This document shows, one piece after another, positions 16,966-25,341 of a stretch of 64,000 nucleotides of DNA. Position 1 is the first letter of the stretch. Each line of letters begins with the position of its first letter. The translations under genes were made by a program, and so were the position numbers. Below the pieces are notes generated by a model, which worked only from the letters and a program-made list of their open reading frames with translations, was not told the DNA's origin and ran no database searches. Source of the stretch: an uncultured Litoreibacter sp. (lineage in GTDB: Bacteria; Pseudomonadota; Alphaproteobacteria; Rhodobacterales; Rhodobacteraceae); contig CANNGL010000001.1 in NCBI GenBank assembly GCA_947504205.1, forward strand, positions 62,001 through 126,000, written 5' to 3'.

Positions 16966-17052
16966 GGGGGAAATCGTATGAGGCGCAAAATTCTTGGATA
17001 TTTCGCTGGGTAACTTGCCAATTCCCTGCGACGCACGACCGCGGAAGTGTGC

Positions 17053-17361
17053 TCAGATGTCAATTGCACCTTCAGGAGGGGCTTTTTCCGCCTCTGGTGG
17101 AACTTCCGGCTTTGGCTTGCGTCGGATTATTATGTCACCATTGGGCAGCATCTCTGGCGCATGATACCCTCTGAGGCCTTCAAGCCGCCCGGATAGCTCT
17201 TCCATCATTGGTGCGAGATCATCGGCAAACCCTTCGAGAAGATTACGCATCCCGTCAGCGAATTCCTCGAGCGTTTCGGGGAATTGATTCTCGGTTTCCT
17301 GTGCAACTGAGTGTGTCGGGTTCAGACAAAGCAGGAAAATCAATGGAAGAACGTGTCTCAT
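17053..17361 (-). CDS. Small secreted protein of unknown function
   Basis: 102-residue protein with a clear signal peptide (residues about 1-20, cleavage near SVAQ). The mature part has two amphipathic acidic helices (about 28-64, LEEFADGMRNLLEGFADDLAPMMEEL) and then a proline- and charge-rich tail (about 75-102). There is no catalytic motif. It lies downstream of, and on the same strand as, the EEP-fold gene, with an 18-base gap, so it is probably the last gene of that operon. Periplasmic location is predicted; function unknown. Confidence 0.75.
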   Translation of the reverse strand: MRHVLPLIFLLCLNPTHSVAQETENQFPETLEEFADGMRNLLEGFADDLAPMMEELSGRLEGLRGYHAPEMLPNGDIIIRRKPKPEVPPEAEKAPPEGAIDI

Positions 17362-17379
17362 TTGCTCAATATGCGCGCG

Positions 17380-18411
17380 TTAGAGCTCGATTTCCAGTGT
17401 GACGGGGAAATGATCTGAAGCCGTCAGAAGGGCTTCACGCAAATCCGCGTTCCGCCAACATGCTGGATCGTCAAATGGGTGCCAGATATGCCAGTGTGGC
17501 TGCTTGGCGGCCAGATCTTGCGACAACATGATGTAATCGAGCAAAGCGTTGAGGTACCGTTTCTCATGCGCCACATAGAAGCGTGAGGTTGCGACACGCG
17601 CACCGATGCGCTGCGAAAGCGCGGTTTGGGCATGTGGATCAACCAGTTGCATGTCTGGCTCCGCATCTTGTCCCAACACGATTTCCACGCCGGATCGGCC
17701 GAACAGTTTTTCGTACTCATCGAGGCCTGGGCCATCGTTGAAATCACCCAACACAATAAGGCTTTCGCCCTGTGACAGGTGCTGCTCGACGCGTGCACGT
17801 AGCCATATGCACTGTGCCAATTGCTTTCGTCTGTTAGCGATTGAGATCCGCATGACAGCTTTTTCATTGCGCGCGCCATGGGGGGCTTTGGACTTCAGAT
17901 GCGCTCCGATCAGGCGTAACTTTGCACCGTTCTTTGTTGTCACCGCCAATTCCAGCGGCGGTTTGGAGAACGTTATGAGGTCTTCGGTTGCATCGACATC
18001 GAGATCCAGCCGAAATACGCTGTCAAAGCGGGGTGCATCCCGACCACCTTTGCGACCGCTTTCCTCGCCCTGAGGGTCATGCTCTACGGAAAGAACGTCC
18101 GGATCATATAGGAAAGCGATTTCTTGTTGAGTGTCATTGGTGAAGCCAAGAACTGCCTTCCTGGCGCGCAGGCCAAGTGCTTTAGAAAATGTCTCTAAGG
18201 CTTTGATACCGCTTCTGCTTCTACTTGTATCAGGGGCTTCAATAATCATGACGCCATCCGCATCCAGCGCCTGAAAGACGGTGCCAAGTGCTGCGATTTG
18301 CTCGGTTCGGGTGACGTCTCGTCGTCCCGACCAAGTCCTATCGTCGATTAGTGCGCCGTCATCATCGAAAAGGTTCGCAAACCACTCCACATTGTAGGTC
18401 GCCAGCCTCAT
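17380..18411 (-). CDS. Endonuclease/exonuclease/phosphatase-fold protein
   Basis: 343-residue member of the EEP superfamily (Mg-dependent nucleases and phosphodiesterases). The N-terminal RLATYNVEWF motif supplies the catalytic Asn, GAHLKSK carries a conserved His, VLGDFND (about residue 220) is the central Asp/Asn pair, and TASDHFPV near the C-terminus is the SDHxP motif with the catalytic His. All core residues are visible. No signal peptide is seen, so it is probably cytoplasmic. The ATG at 18411 overlaps the stop of the upstream TerB/DnaJ gene (ATGA). The substrate cannot be predicted. Confidence 0.83.
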   Translation of the reverse strand: MRLATYNVEWFANLFDDDGALIDDRTWSGRRDVTRTEQIAALGTVFQALDADGVMIIEAPDTSRSRSGIKALETFSKALGLRARKAVLGFTNDTQQEIAFLYDPDVLSVEHDPQGEESGRKGGRDAPRFDSVFRLDLDVDATEDLITFSKPPLELAVTTKNGAKLRLIGAHLKSKAPHGARNEKAVMRISIANRRKQLAQCIWLRARVEQHLSQGESLIVLGDFNDGPGLDEYEKLFGRSGVEIVLGQDAEPDMQLVDPHAQTALSQRIGARVATSRFYVAHEKRYLNALLDYIMLSQDLAAKQPHWHIWHPFDDPACWRNADLREALLTASDHFPVTLEIEL

Positions 18412-19091
18412 AGCGCGTGTATTTCCTGAAGTTCTTTCCAAGCTTCGTTGATGATCACCAAGCGTTTCTCAGCGATCCTTATGGCCTCTTCAGGTAATCC
18501 GCGCGCCTGAAGGCGGTCGGGGTGGGTGTTGCGCACCAGTTTCCTCCAAAGTGTTCGTATTTCATCCATTTTCATATCTGGATCGGCCCCCAGTACAGCA
18601 TAGGGGTCCGGGTGTTTGTCAGGTACGAACTGGGCGCGGATGCGTCTGAATTCGGCGTCGGGCAGGCCAAAGATTTCCGCCACATGTGTGAGGAACTCGT
18701 TTTCAGCGGGGTGGAAATCACCATCTGCGATTGCCACGTAAAACAAGCCTTCGACCAGATCTATGAGCGGGTCCTTGCGGTCCCCAAACATGCGAGAGAT
18801 TTTATGTGCGTAGGTATCGAAACCGGCGACGTCCTGTCTGGCGAGATTAAATACTCGCGCTGCATTCTCTTCCTCTTCTGGTGGGATGTAGAAAACCTCC
18901 CGGAAAGCTGCGACCTCGTTTCGGGTCACTTGCCCGTCGGCTTTCGCCATCTTTGCGCCTAAGGCTATGACCGCGATCGCGAAGGCTACCGTTGTTTCGG
19001 GGGCCCGTCGCAGCCGTTCGAAGACCTCTGAAAGGCCTTCACCTGCGGCGAGTGCAGCAAGCGCATCAGCAATGCGTTCCCAAATCGACAT
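18408..19091 (-). CDS. TerB/DnaJ-domain co-chaperone (DjlA-like)
   Basis: 227-residue protein. A TerB-like helical domain (about 35-150, with paired KADGQVTRNE and ADGDFHPAENE acidic motifs that resemble metal-binding repeats) is followed by a C-terminal J-domain (about 163-227) with the HPD tripeptide in NTHPDRL. This order is that of DjlA, but the N-terminal membrane anchor is weak here (a hydrophobic stretch at about 33-47 only). It would stimulate DnaK on specific clients. It is coupled to the EEP-fold gene. Confidence 0.83.
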   Translation of the reverse strand: MSIWERIADALAALAAGEGLSEVFERLRRAPETTVAFAIAVIALGAKMAKADGQVTRNEVAAFREVFYIPPEEEENAARVFNLARQDVAGFDTYAHKISRMFGDRKDPLIDLVEGLFYVAIADGDFHPAENEFLTHVAEIFGLPDAEFRRIRAQFVPDKHPDPYAVLGADPDMKMDEIRTLWRKLVRNTHPDRLQARGLPEEAIRIAEKRLVIINEAWKELQEIHAL

Positions 19092-19123
19092 GAAGCCCTT
19101 GTTAGCGGATTGAGACGGCTCTG

Positions 19124-19615
19124 TCAGAGGAATTTCTGCAAGAGCAAAAGGTCTTGGGGTGTGTCAAATTTCCAACCGACCTCGGGCATGTATCCCACTT
19201 GTCGAAACCCATGTTTTTTGTGAAATCTGAGCGCTCGTTCGTTGGTTCCGCTGATACCTGCAATCAAGATGTGCACATCTTCGGTTCGGGCCTTTACTTC
19301 AAGCGCTTCAAGCAGTTTTGTGGCGATCCCTTGCCCACGCGCTTGTGGCGCCAGATGTATCGTTAGCTCCAGCGTGTGTAGATATCCTGGACCATTGCGA
19401 AACTGCGACGCGGAAGCAAAACCCTGAACCGTACTATCAAGCTCGCTGACCAGAAACGGAAGGTTGCGGGCGTGGTGGTCTTCGATAAGGGCTTGCAGTT
19501 CGGTCTTGGTCTTTTCTGCTGTGGTAAAGGTTATGACCGTTTCCCGAATGATCGGGTTCCAGATTGCCGCGATGCCGCCTGCATCGGCTGGCTCGGCCTC
19601 ACGGATAAGGCTCAT
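19124..19615 (-). CDS. GNAT-family N-acetyltransferase
   Basis: 163-residue acetyltransferase most like the phosphinothricin/methionine-sulfoximine acetyltransferase group. The acetyl-CoA pocket motif is QARGQGIATKLLEAL (about 94-108), and the NERALRFHKKHGFRQVGY segment (about 128-145) is the typical motif B. The N-terminal AIWNPIIRETVITF resembles the substrate loop of PAT/MddA enzymes. It starts at an ATG at 19615 overlapping the stop of the VOC gene. A longer open frame upstream is the VOC gene read in another phase. Probable role: detoxification or amino-acid N-acetylation. Confidence 0.82.
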   Translation of the reverse strand: MSLIREAEPADAGGIAAIWNPIIRETVITFTTAEKTKTELQALIEDHHARNLPFLVSELDSTVQGFASASQFRNGPGYLHTLELTIHLAPQARGQGIATKLLEALEVKARTEDVHILIAGISGTNERALRFHKKHGFRQVGYMPEVGWKFDTPQDLLLLQKFL

Positions 19616-20235
19616 GACAATGTGATATCGCCATTTGGCGTTGATAATACTGCTTCGAGTTTCGGCGTTTCTGAGGCCACAAAAAGGATTGTGTCGCGTG
19701 GCAGATGTTGCGCAAAGGCAAGCGCAAGATGCTCGGCTTGGGGGTGAAGTAACGTCAAACTCTGTAGCCTTACGCCCTGATCTTGCAGTCGCGGGGCAGG
19801 GTGCGCATCGCCATGCCACTGGATTGCGGCGGGCGCCCAGCCATCAAATGGCAGCACTCCGCTTTCGGGCACGGCCATCTCCCATGAGAACTCGTCCCGG
19901 GTCAGTGAAATGGGCGTTCCCATGCCCTCGGGAAGCTCAGAGAGCGCTTTCGTCATGTCATCTGTAGCAACGATCCAGTTTGTGAGCCGTGTTGCGCCTT
20001 CAAAATTGTCCAGGTTGAACCAACGTGGACAATCCGGAGCTGTAGCATCGGGATCAATCGCAATAAGCTCGAAATAGATATCCGGCCCCAAGCTCAGCAA
20101 TCGGTTATGTGTCGCCATATGCGTGTGTTGGCCGCGTGGTGCCAGTTCAACTCCCAACATTGCTTCAAGCTCACCTGCGGCCTCGTCCAGCTCGGTGCAG
20201 GACATCGCGATATGATCAAGTCTCAAAAGGTTCAT
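19612..20235 (-). CDS. VOC/glyoxalase-like domain protein
   Basis: 207-residue protein of the glyoxalase-like (PF13468-type) group. LLRLDHIAMSCTELDEAA opens the first beta-alpha-beta module with the metal-ligand His; GQHTHMATHNRLLSLGPDIYFELIAIDP contains the second module's hallmark His and Glu. The reaction is unknown for this group. The ATG at 20235 fits the domain start; upstream in-frame sequence lies in the divergent promoter region. It is first in a VOC-GNAT operon divergent from 5-FCL, with about 50 bases between starts. Confidence 0.8.
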   Translation of the reverse strand: MNLLRLDHIAMSCTELDEAAGELEAMLGVELAPRGQHTHMATHNRLLSLGPDIYFELIAIDPDATAPDCPRWFNLDNFEGATRLTNWIVATDDMTKALSELPEGMGTPISLTRDEFSWEMAVPESGVLPFDGWAPAAIQWHGDAHPAPRLQDQGVRLQSLTLLHPQAEHLALAFAQHLPRDTILFVASETPKLEAVLSTPNGDITLS

Positions 20236-20287
20236 ACTGTGAGGATATGGGTTGCCAAGGCTCTTGCCAAGCGCGCGCTCTGGCGAC

Positions 20288-20866
20288 ATGACTGCGGCTA
20301 TGGACCATGATTTGAACCTGCAGAAGGCTGAGGCGCGCAAACAGGCGTTCGGTCGACGGAAATCCGCAAAGACTGCGCAAAATGATGCGTCTGCGACGCG
20401 GTTTTTACTTGAGGCTGTTTTACCTTTTCAGGGTCAAAACCTTGCGGGGTACATGCCCATCCGGACCGAAGTTGATCCGCTGCCGACTATGGCGGCTATG
20501 GCCGCTTTCGGGGCTATCGGCGTGCCGGTCATTCAGGCACCGGGGCAGCCGTTGAAGTTTCGCCAATGGTCTCCCGGCTGCGCCTTGGTGGAAGGCCCAT
20601 TCGGCGCGCAAGTCCCTGAGGCAGGTGTCTGGATCACACCACACGTTGTCATAGTGCCCTTGGTTGCCTTTGATCGACGTGGGGGCAGGCTTGGATATGG
20701 CGGTGGCTTTTACGATCGAACCTTGCAAGGGCTGAGAGCGCGCGGGGAGGTGACAGCAATCGGATTTGCCTTTTCCGCTCAAGAGGCTGAGGACTTGCCA
20801 CTGGAGTCGACGGATCAGCCCTTGGATATCATTGTAACAGATGCAGGTATTATCAGGGGCATCTGA
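20288..20866 (+). CDS. 5-formyltetrahydrofolate cyclo-ligase
   Basis: 192-residue enzyme of one-carbon metabolism that converts 5-formyl-THF to 5,10-methenyl-THF using ATP. Recognised by the C-terminal RLGYGGGFYDRTL motif (nucleotide/phosphate loop), VPLVAFDRRGGR and the N-terminal KAEARKQAFGRRKS. The length is normal. I chose the ATG at 20288; another at 20300 and an in-frame start at 20252 are alternatives, and no strong ribosome site decides. It is followed by the ymdB-type gene on the same strand after 41 bases. Confidence 0.87.
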   Translation: MTAAMDHDLNLQKAEARKQAFGRRKSAKTAQNDASATRFLLEAVLPFQGQNLAGYMPIRTEVDPLPTMAAMAAFGAIGVPVIQAPGQPLKFRQWSPGCALVEGPFGAQVPEAGVWITPHVVIVPLVAFDRRGGRLGYGGGFYDRTLQGLRARGEVTAIGFAFSAQEAEDLPLESTDQPLDIIVTDAGIIRGI

Positions 20867-20907
20867 TCAGCATTGCTCTTGAGCCTAATTCGGCATAGGC
20901 GAGAGAT

Positions 20908-21726
20908 ATGAAATTACTCTATCTCGGAGACGTCATGGGGCGGGCGGGTCGCGCCGCCGTGATTGAACAGGTGCCGCGTTTGCGGGAATCCTGGAAGCTC
21001 GATTTCATCGTCGTCAACGGCGAGAACGCGACCAGCGGGGCTGGATTGTCGGCGGCGCACGCCAAAAGCCTGCTTGATGCGGGCATCGATTGCCTGACTT
21101 TGGGCGATCATGCGTTTGACCAGAAAGACATGCTGCAATTCATCGAGACAGAGCCGCGTATCGTTCGACCTGTAAATTTTGCAAAGGGAGCACCGGGCAA
21201 GGGCTTTCGGGTTTTCGACGCACCCGGAGGGCGGAAAGTTCTGGTTGCCCAGGTCTTGGGACAGGTGTTCATGAAACGCGCTTTCGACGACCCGTTCGGG
21301 TTGCTGGAGCAGATTTTGAAAACACACACCCTCGGTGGGCTCGTCAATGCTTCTATCGTTGATATCCACTGCGAGGCCACATCTGAGAAGATGGCGATGG
21401 GGCACTGGTGTGACGGTCGAGCAAGCTTGTGCGTCGGATCGCATACCCATGTGCCAACTGCTGATGCGATGATTTTGCCGGGTGGCACAGCCTATCTGAG
21501 TGATGCAGGCATGTGTGGTGACTACCACTCAGTGATCGGAATGGAAAAAGCCGAGCCAATGCGCCGCTTCGTGACTGGCATGGTCAAGGGGCGTTTTGTA
21601 CCAGCAACGGAAGAGGCGACCCTGTCTGGCGTGTATGTCGAGACGGATGATCGCACCGGAAAAGCCACTCGCATCGAGATGGTGCGCCAAGGCGGCCGGC
21701 TCAGCAGTTCAGGGCCATTGGATTAA
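20908..21726 (+). CDS. YmdB-family metallophosphoesterase (TIGR00282 type)
   Basis: 272-residue di-metal phosphoesterase; Bacillus YmdB acts on 2',3'-cyclic nucleotides. Metal-ligand motifs are visible in order: GDVMGRAGR (Asp8), NGEN (Glu39, Asn40), GDHAFDQ (Asp67, His68), VDIHCEATSEK and GSHTHVPTAD near residues 175-184. Length matches the family. It follows the folate cyclo-ligase gene, as is often seen in alphaproteobacteria, and is 2 bases from the EamA gene. Confidence 0.88.
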   Translation: MKLLYLGDVMGRAGRAAVIEQVPRLRESWKLDFIVVNGENATSGAGLSAAHAKSLLDAGIDCLTLGDHAFDQKDMLQFIETEPRIVRPVNFAKGAPGKGFRVFDAPGGRKVLVAQVLGQVFMKRAFDDPFGLLEQILKTHTLGGLVNASIVDIHCEATSEKMAMGHWCDGRASLCVGSHTHVPTADAMILPGGTAYLSDAGMCGDYHSVIGMEKAEPMRRFVTGMVKGRFVPATEEATLSGVYVETDDRTGKATRIEMVRQGGRLSSSGPLD

Positions 21727-21728
21727 TC

Positions 21729-22652
21729 ATGGCGACATCGAAAGAGCCGCCGCAATGGCTGCTGTGGTGCGTTCTGATCTTTATGGGCGCAGGCTGGGGT
21801 TTGACCCAACCGCTCACAAAAGTTGCGGTCTCTGAAGAGTATCGCCAATTCGGGCTGGTCTTTTGGCAGCTGGTGATCACGGCCCTTTTTCTGGGTATGA
21901 TTTGTTTGGTGACGCGGCGCAAATTGCCGTTTGGGCGCTCATATTTGTCCACATATCTAATCTTGGCTCTGATCGGTACCATACTTCCCAACGGAGCTTC
22001 ATATCAGGCGATGGTGCATCTGCCCGCTGGCGTGATGTCCATTCTTTTGTCACTCGTTCCCATGTTGGCTTTTCCAATCGCGTTGGTTTTGGGCAATGAG
22101 GGCTTTCGATGGCGCAGATTGGGAGGGCTCTTGTTGGGATTGCTCGGCGTGTTGATGATCGTCGCCCCGGAAACAAGTCTGCCGGACCGAGCGATGATAG
22201 CTTTTGTGCCCTTGGCTTTGATAGCGCCGTTTTTCTACGCGTTTGAGGGCAACTACGTGGCCCGATGGGGCACAGCTGGTCTTGATCCGATACAGACGTT
22301 ATGCGGGGCTGCTGTCATTGGTGCGATTGTGACGCTGCCCGCCGCAATTCTGGCGGGTCAGTGGATCAACCCATTGGCGAACACTTGGGGTGCACCGGAT
22401 TACGCGTTGGTCGCCTCTTCAATCGTTCATGCAGTCGTCTACACGCTTTACGTCTGGCTGGTCGGGCGAGCAGGGCCAGTTTTTGCTGTTCAGGTCAGTT
22501 ATCTTGTGACCGGCTTCGGAGTGATTTGGGCGATGCTATTTCTGCAAGAGCGATATTCCTTGTGGATTTGGGCGGCCTTTGCGGTTCTGTTAGTTGGATT
22601 GACGTTGGTTCAACCGCGCAAACATGCACCGCTTGCACCCGACGTCACTTGA
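21729..22652 (+). CDS. EamA/DMT-superfamily transporter
   Basis: 307-residue inner-membrane protein with about ten hydrophobic helices arranged as two EamA repeats (about 12-145 and 160-298). The opening WLLWCVLIFMGAGWGLTQPLTKVAV is the typical first helix. Substrate unknown; relatives export metabolites or amino acids. It starts 2 bases after the YmdB stop, so it is probably in the same operon. Confidence 0.85.
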   Translation: MATSKEPPQWLLWCVLIFMGAGWGLTQPLTKVAVSEEYRQFGLVFWQLVITALFLGMICLVTRRKLPFGRSYLSTYLILALIGTILPNGASYQAMVHLPAGVMSILLSLVPMLAFPIALVLGNEGFRWRRLGGLLLGLLGVLMIVAPETSLPDRAMIAFVPLALIAPFFYAFEGNYVARWGTAGLDPIQTLCGAAVIGAIVTLPAAILAGQWINPLANTWGAPDYALVASSIVHAVVYTLYVWLVGRAGPVFAVQVSYLVTGFGVIWAMLFLQERYSLWIWAAFAVLLVGLTLVQPRKHAPLAPDVT

Positions 22653-22691
22653 GGCGATGCTTGTGAAACCAACAGTGTAACCGGTGGAATA

Positions 22692-24494
22692 ATGGACCTT
22701 TTTGCGTTCTCAGAGTCGACGCAGGCAATTATCGCACTGATTACAGTGGCGGCGATGTTTGTGCTGTTTATGCGCGAAACATACCCGACAGAAGTTGTGG
22801 CGCTTGCGGGGGTTTCAGCCCTCCTGATCACAGGGGTTCTGCCCTATGACCGCGCCCTTACGGTTTTGTCCAACCCGGCCCCTTGGACAATTGCAGCGAT
22901 GTTTATCGTGATGGGCGCCCTGGTACGGACAGGCGCGCTGGATTGGTTTACGCAGATTGCGGACCGCAACGCGGCTGCGCGGCCTGCCGTGGCGTTGGGG
23001 GCGTTGCTCGGTTTCGTGATCTTTTCATCGGCCATTGTTTCAAATACTCCGGTGGTTGTGGTGATGATCCCGGTTTTCGTACAGCTTTCGAAAACCATGG
23101 GTGTTTCGGCTTCCAAGCTGTTGATTCCGCTGAGCTATGCCGCAATTCTAGGCGGCACGCTGACACTGATTGGCACTTCGACAAACCTGCTGGTGGACGG
23201 TGTCGCGCGAGCGAATGGGATGGAAGCCTTTACCATCTTTGAAGTGACGCCGCTGGGCATCATCTTGGTGATCTGGGGGATGATCTATCTTCGGTTCATC
23301 GGGCCGTGGCTGCTGCCAGAGCGCGACAGTATGGCCTCCCTTCTGTCGGACCGCTCCAAGATGAAGTTCTTTACAGAAGCCGCTGTCCCTGCAGAAAGCA
23401 ATCTGATCGGGCGCGAGGTATTGGATGTGCAGCTTTTCAAACGCGACGGCGTGCGTCTGATTGATGTGGTGCGGGGCGACACGTCTTTGCGCCGCAACCT
23501 CAAGAACGTCACGCTGGAGGTTGGTGACCGGGTCGTGCTGCGAACCGAGATGTCGGAATTGCTGTCGCTGCAACGCAATAAAGAACTGAAGAGAGTGGAT
23601 CAGCTCTCGGCCGTTGAAACTGCGACAGTAGAGGTTTTGATTACGCCGGGCGCCAAAATGATAGGGCGTTCGTTGGGGGCACTGCGACTGCGGCGGCGAT
23701 ACGGTGTTTACCCCCTTGCTGTGCATAGGCGAAATCAGAATATCGGAAGTAAACCCAATGAGTTGCTGGATGAACTTGTAGTGCGTGTAGGCGATACGTT
23801 GCTACTGGAAGGCGCGCCCGAAGATATTGCAAGGCTCGCGGCAGATATGGGGCTCGTCGACGTTTCCAAACCATCGGCGCGCGCATTTCGGCGATCTCAT
23901 GCCCCGGTGGCGATTGCAGCATTGGTGGGGATCGTCGCACTTGCAGGGCTTGGCGTGGCCCCGATTTTCCTTCTGGCGATTTTAGCTGTCGCGGCCGTTC
24001 TTCTCAGTCGTTGCATTGACGCCGACGAAGCATTTTCATTCGTTGATGGTCGCCTGCTGGCACTTATTTTTGCCATGCTGGCAATCGGAGTGGCGTTGGA
24101 AGCCTCAGGTGCCGTGCGTCTTATCGTTGAAGCGCTGGCTCCTGTGCTGAGTGACGTGCCACCGTTTTTCCTGATCTGGGGAATTTACCTGCTGACATCG
24201 GTTCTGACGGAGCTGGTCTCGAACAATGCGGTGGCTGTCGTTGTCACACCGATTGCCATCGGCCTTGCGACTGCTATTGGCGTGGATCCGAGGCCGCTGG
24301 TTGTGGCTGTAATGGTCGCGGCGTCGGCCTCGTTCGCAACACCTATCGGCTATCAAACGAACATGCTTGTTTACGGGCCGGGCGGTTATCGCTTTATCGA
24401 CTTCATGCGCGTTGGCATTCCGTTGAACCTGAGTATCGGTATTCTGGCCTCGGCCGTTATTCCACTGATTTGGCCACTTTCGATGGGAGGCTGA
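22692..24494 (+). CDS. SLC13-type transporter with two central RCK_C (TrkA-C) domains
   Basis: 600-residue membrane protein: N-terminal transporter half (about 1-210), two soluble TrkA-C domains (about 215-300 and 310-390), and a C-terminal transporter half (about 400-600). Paired SNTPVVVVMIP and SNNAVAVVVTPIAIG loops, and the GTSTNLLVDG and FATPIGYQTNMLVYGPGGY motifs, are DASS/ArsB-like signatures. Homologues move sulfate, silicate or dicarboxylates; the substrate here is unknown. A second transporter of the same architecture lies nearby on the opposite strand (25342-27123). A lipoprotein gene follows after 4 bases. Confidence 0.87.
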   Translation: MDLFAFSESTQAIIALITVAAMFVLFMRETYPTEVVALAGVSALLITGVLPYDRALTVLSNPAPWTIAAMFIVMGALVRTGALDWFTQIADRNAAARPAVALGALLGFVIFSSAIVSNTPVVVVMIPVFVQLSKTMGVSASKLLIPLSYAAILGGTLTLIGTSTNLLVDGVARANGMEAFTIFEVTPLGIILVIWGMIYLRFIGPWLLPERDSMASLLSDRSKMKFFTEAAVPAESNLIGREVLDVQLFKRDGVRLIDVVRGDTSLRRNLKNVTLEVGDRVVLRTEMSELLSLQRNKELKRVDQLSAVETATVEVLITPGAKMIGRSLGALRLRRRYGVYPLAVHRRNQNIGSKPNELLDELVVRVGDTLLLEGAPEDIARLAADMGLVDVSKPSARAFRRSHAPVAIAALVGIVALAGLGVAPIFLLAILAVAAVLLSRCIDADEAFSFVDGRLLALIFAMLAIGVALEASGAVRLIVEALAPVLSDVPPFFLIWGIYLLTSVLTELVSNNAVAVVVTPIAIGLATAIGVDPRPLVVAVMVAASASFATPIGYQTNMLVYGPGGYRFIDFMRVGIPLNLSIGILASAVIPLIWPLSMGG

Positions 24495-24498
24495 TTTC

Positions 24499-24942
24499 AT
24501 GCGTATCTTGTCAGTTATTCTCCTGGCCATATCCTTGGCGGGCTGTGAGCGGGTAGGCGGCTTTCTCTTTGATCGCGAAACACCCGATCTGGAAGAGATC
24601 ACGCTTCCTGATCAGCGGCTGGCGCGACCGGTATTCGTTGTGCTGGAAACAGACGCCGTGATTGTTGTGATGGACGATCAGGTTCAATGTCAGGGCCCCT
24701 CACGCGGGCAGGCTGCAAGTGGAGGTGGCTGGACAGGGACACTGACAGAATGCCCTTATCGCTACACCTACGCCGTGCAATTGGCCGCAGGTGCACCCTC
24801 GGGACGCATCCAGTTGCAGGAAGTTTTTGGGCCACCTCTGCCCCCCGAAGACGGCGAAGTGCCATTTCGACCGCTGGCCGCAGTGATTGTGACAGACAGC
24901 GTGGGTCAGTCTTACAGATTTGAAACCCCCGAAGGCTTCTAA
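24499..24942 (+). CDS. Hypothetical lipoprotein
   Basis: 147 residues; the N-terminus ILLAISLAGC is a lipobox, with lipidated Cys at about residue 16. The mature protein is mostly beta/loop with two further cysteines (in VQCQGP and TECPYRY) that could form a disulfide. No known domain is recognised. Its start lies 4 bases after the SLC13 stop, with GGAGGC overlapping that gene's end, so it is co-transcribed and may be an envelope partner of the transporter. Confidence 0.75.
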   Translation: MRILSVILLAISLAGCERVGGFLFDRETPDLEEITLPDQRLARPVFVVLETDAVIVVMDDQVQCQGPSRGQAASGGGWTGTLTECPYRYTYAVQLAAGAPSGRIQLQEVFGPPLPPEDGEVPFRPLAAVIVTDSVGQSYRFETPEGF

Positions 24943-24969
24943 ATGCATTGAAATAAAACAACTTTCTGG

Positions 24970-24988
24970 CTTTGCATTTTTTGCAAAG
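24970..24988. repeat. Inverted repeat CTTTGCA-T5-TGCAAAG
   Basis: CTTTGCA (24970-24976) and TGCAAAG (24982-24988) flank five T residues, in the leader of the 53-residue gene. It could be an operator of the TTTGCA/TGCAAA type seen at the pcc locus, or an RNA hairpin. Nothing decides between these. Confidence 0.4.
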
Positions 24989-25079
24989 CGGCCAGTCTCA
25001 TTACGCAATTGTATTGCCGGGCTGGATGGTTATGTGGGCAGTAACGAAACACCAAAGCCCCTCAGAAAGGAGCAGACAC

Positions 25080-25241
25080 ATGTCAAATGTGATGGAAAAC
25101 CTGAAAACTGCTGCACGGAAACGGGCAGCTTATTTGCGCACCAAAGCAGAGATTGAAGCGATGCCTTTGGACGTTGCACTTGATCTCAACATCTACCGTG
25201 GCGATGCGAACAAAATCGCGTGGACAGCCGTTTACGGCTAA
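25080..25241 (+). CDS. Small basic protein, 53 aa
   Basis: 53 residues, starting at an ATG with AAGGAG seven bases upstream. The N-terminal half is a basic helix (MENLKTAARKRAAYLRTKAEIE) and the C-terminus is LDLNIYRGDANKIAWTAVYG, reminiscent of the ends of small DUF1127-like proteins. It has its own terminator directly downstream, so it is very likely a real monocistronic gene, possibly highly expressed. Function unknown. Confidence 0.75.
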   Translation: MSNVMENLKTAARKRAAYLRTKAEIEAMPLDVALDLNIYRGDANKIAWTAVYG

Positions 25242-25268
25242 CTTAGCCGATCACTCGAATATCCCTGG

Positions 25269-25312
25269 GGGCGGGGCGGCGCCAAACAGTGGTGCTGCCG
25301 CGCCCTTTTTCG
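25269..25312 (+). terminator. Strong factor-independent terminator
   Basis: A 15-bp stem (25269-25283 with 25291-25305, one mismatch and two G-U pairs) with a 7-base loop is followed by TTTTT. It ends the transcript of the 53-residue gene and faces the 3' end of the opposing SLC13 gene. Confidence 0.85.
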
Positions 25313-25341
25313 TTTCTGATCCCAATTGGGAGCTGTTGAGA

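Noticed and set aside
20236-20287. 6S RNA gene upstream of 5-FCL
   Set aside because: 6S RNA often precedes this gene, but only about 50 bases separate it from the divergent VOC gene, so it does not fit.
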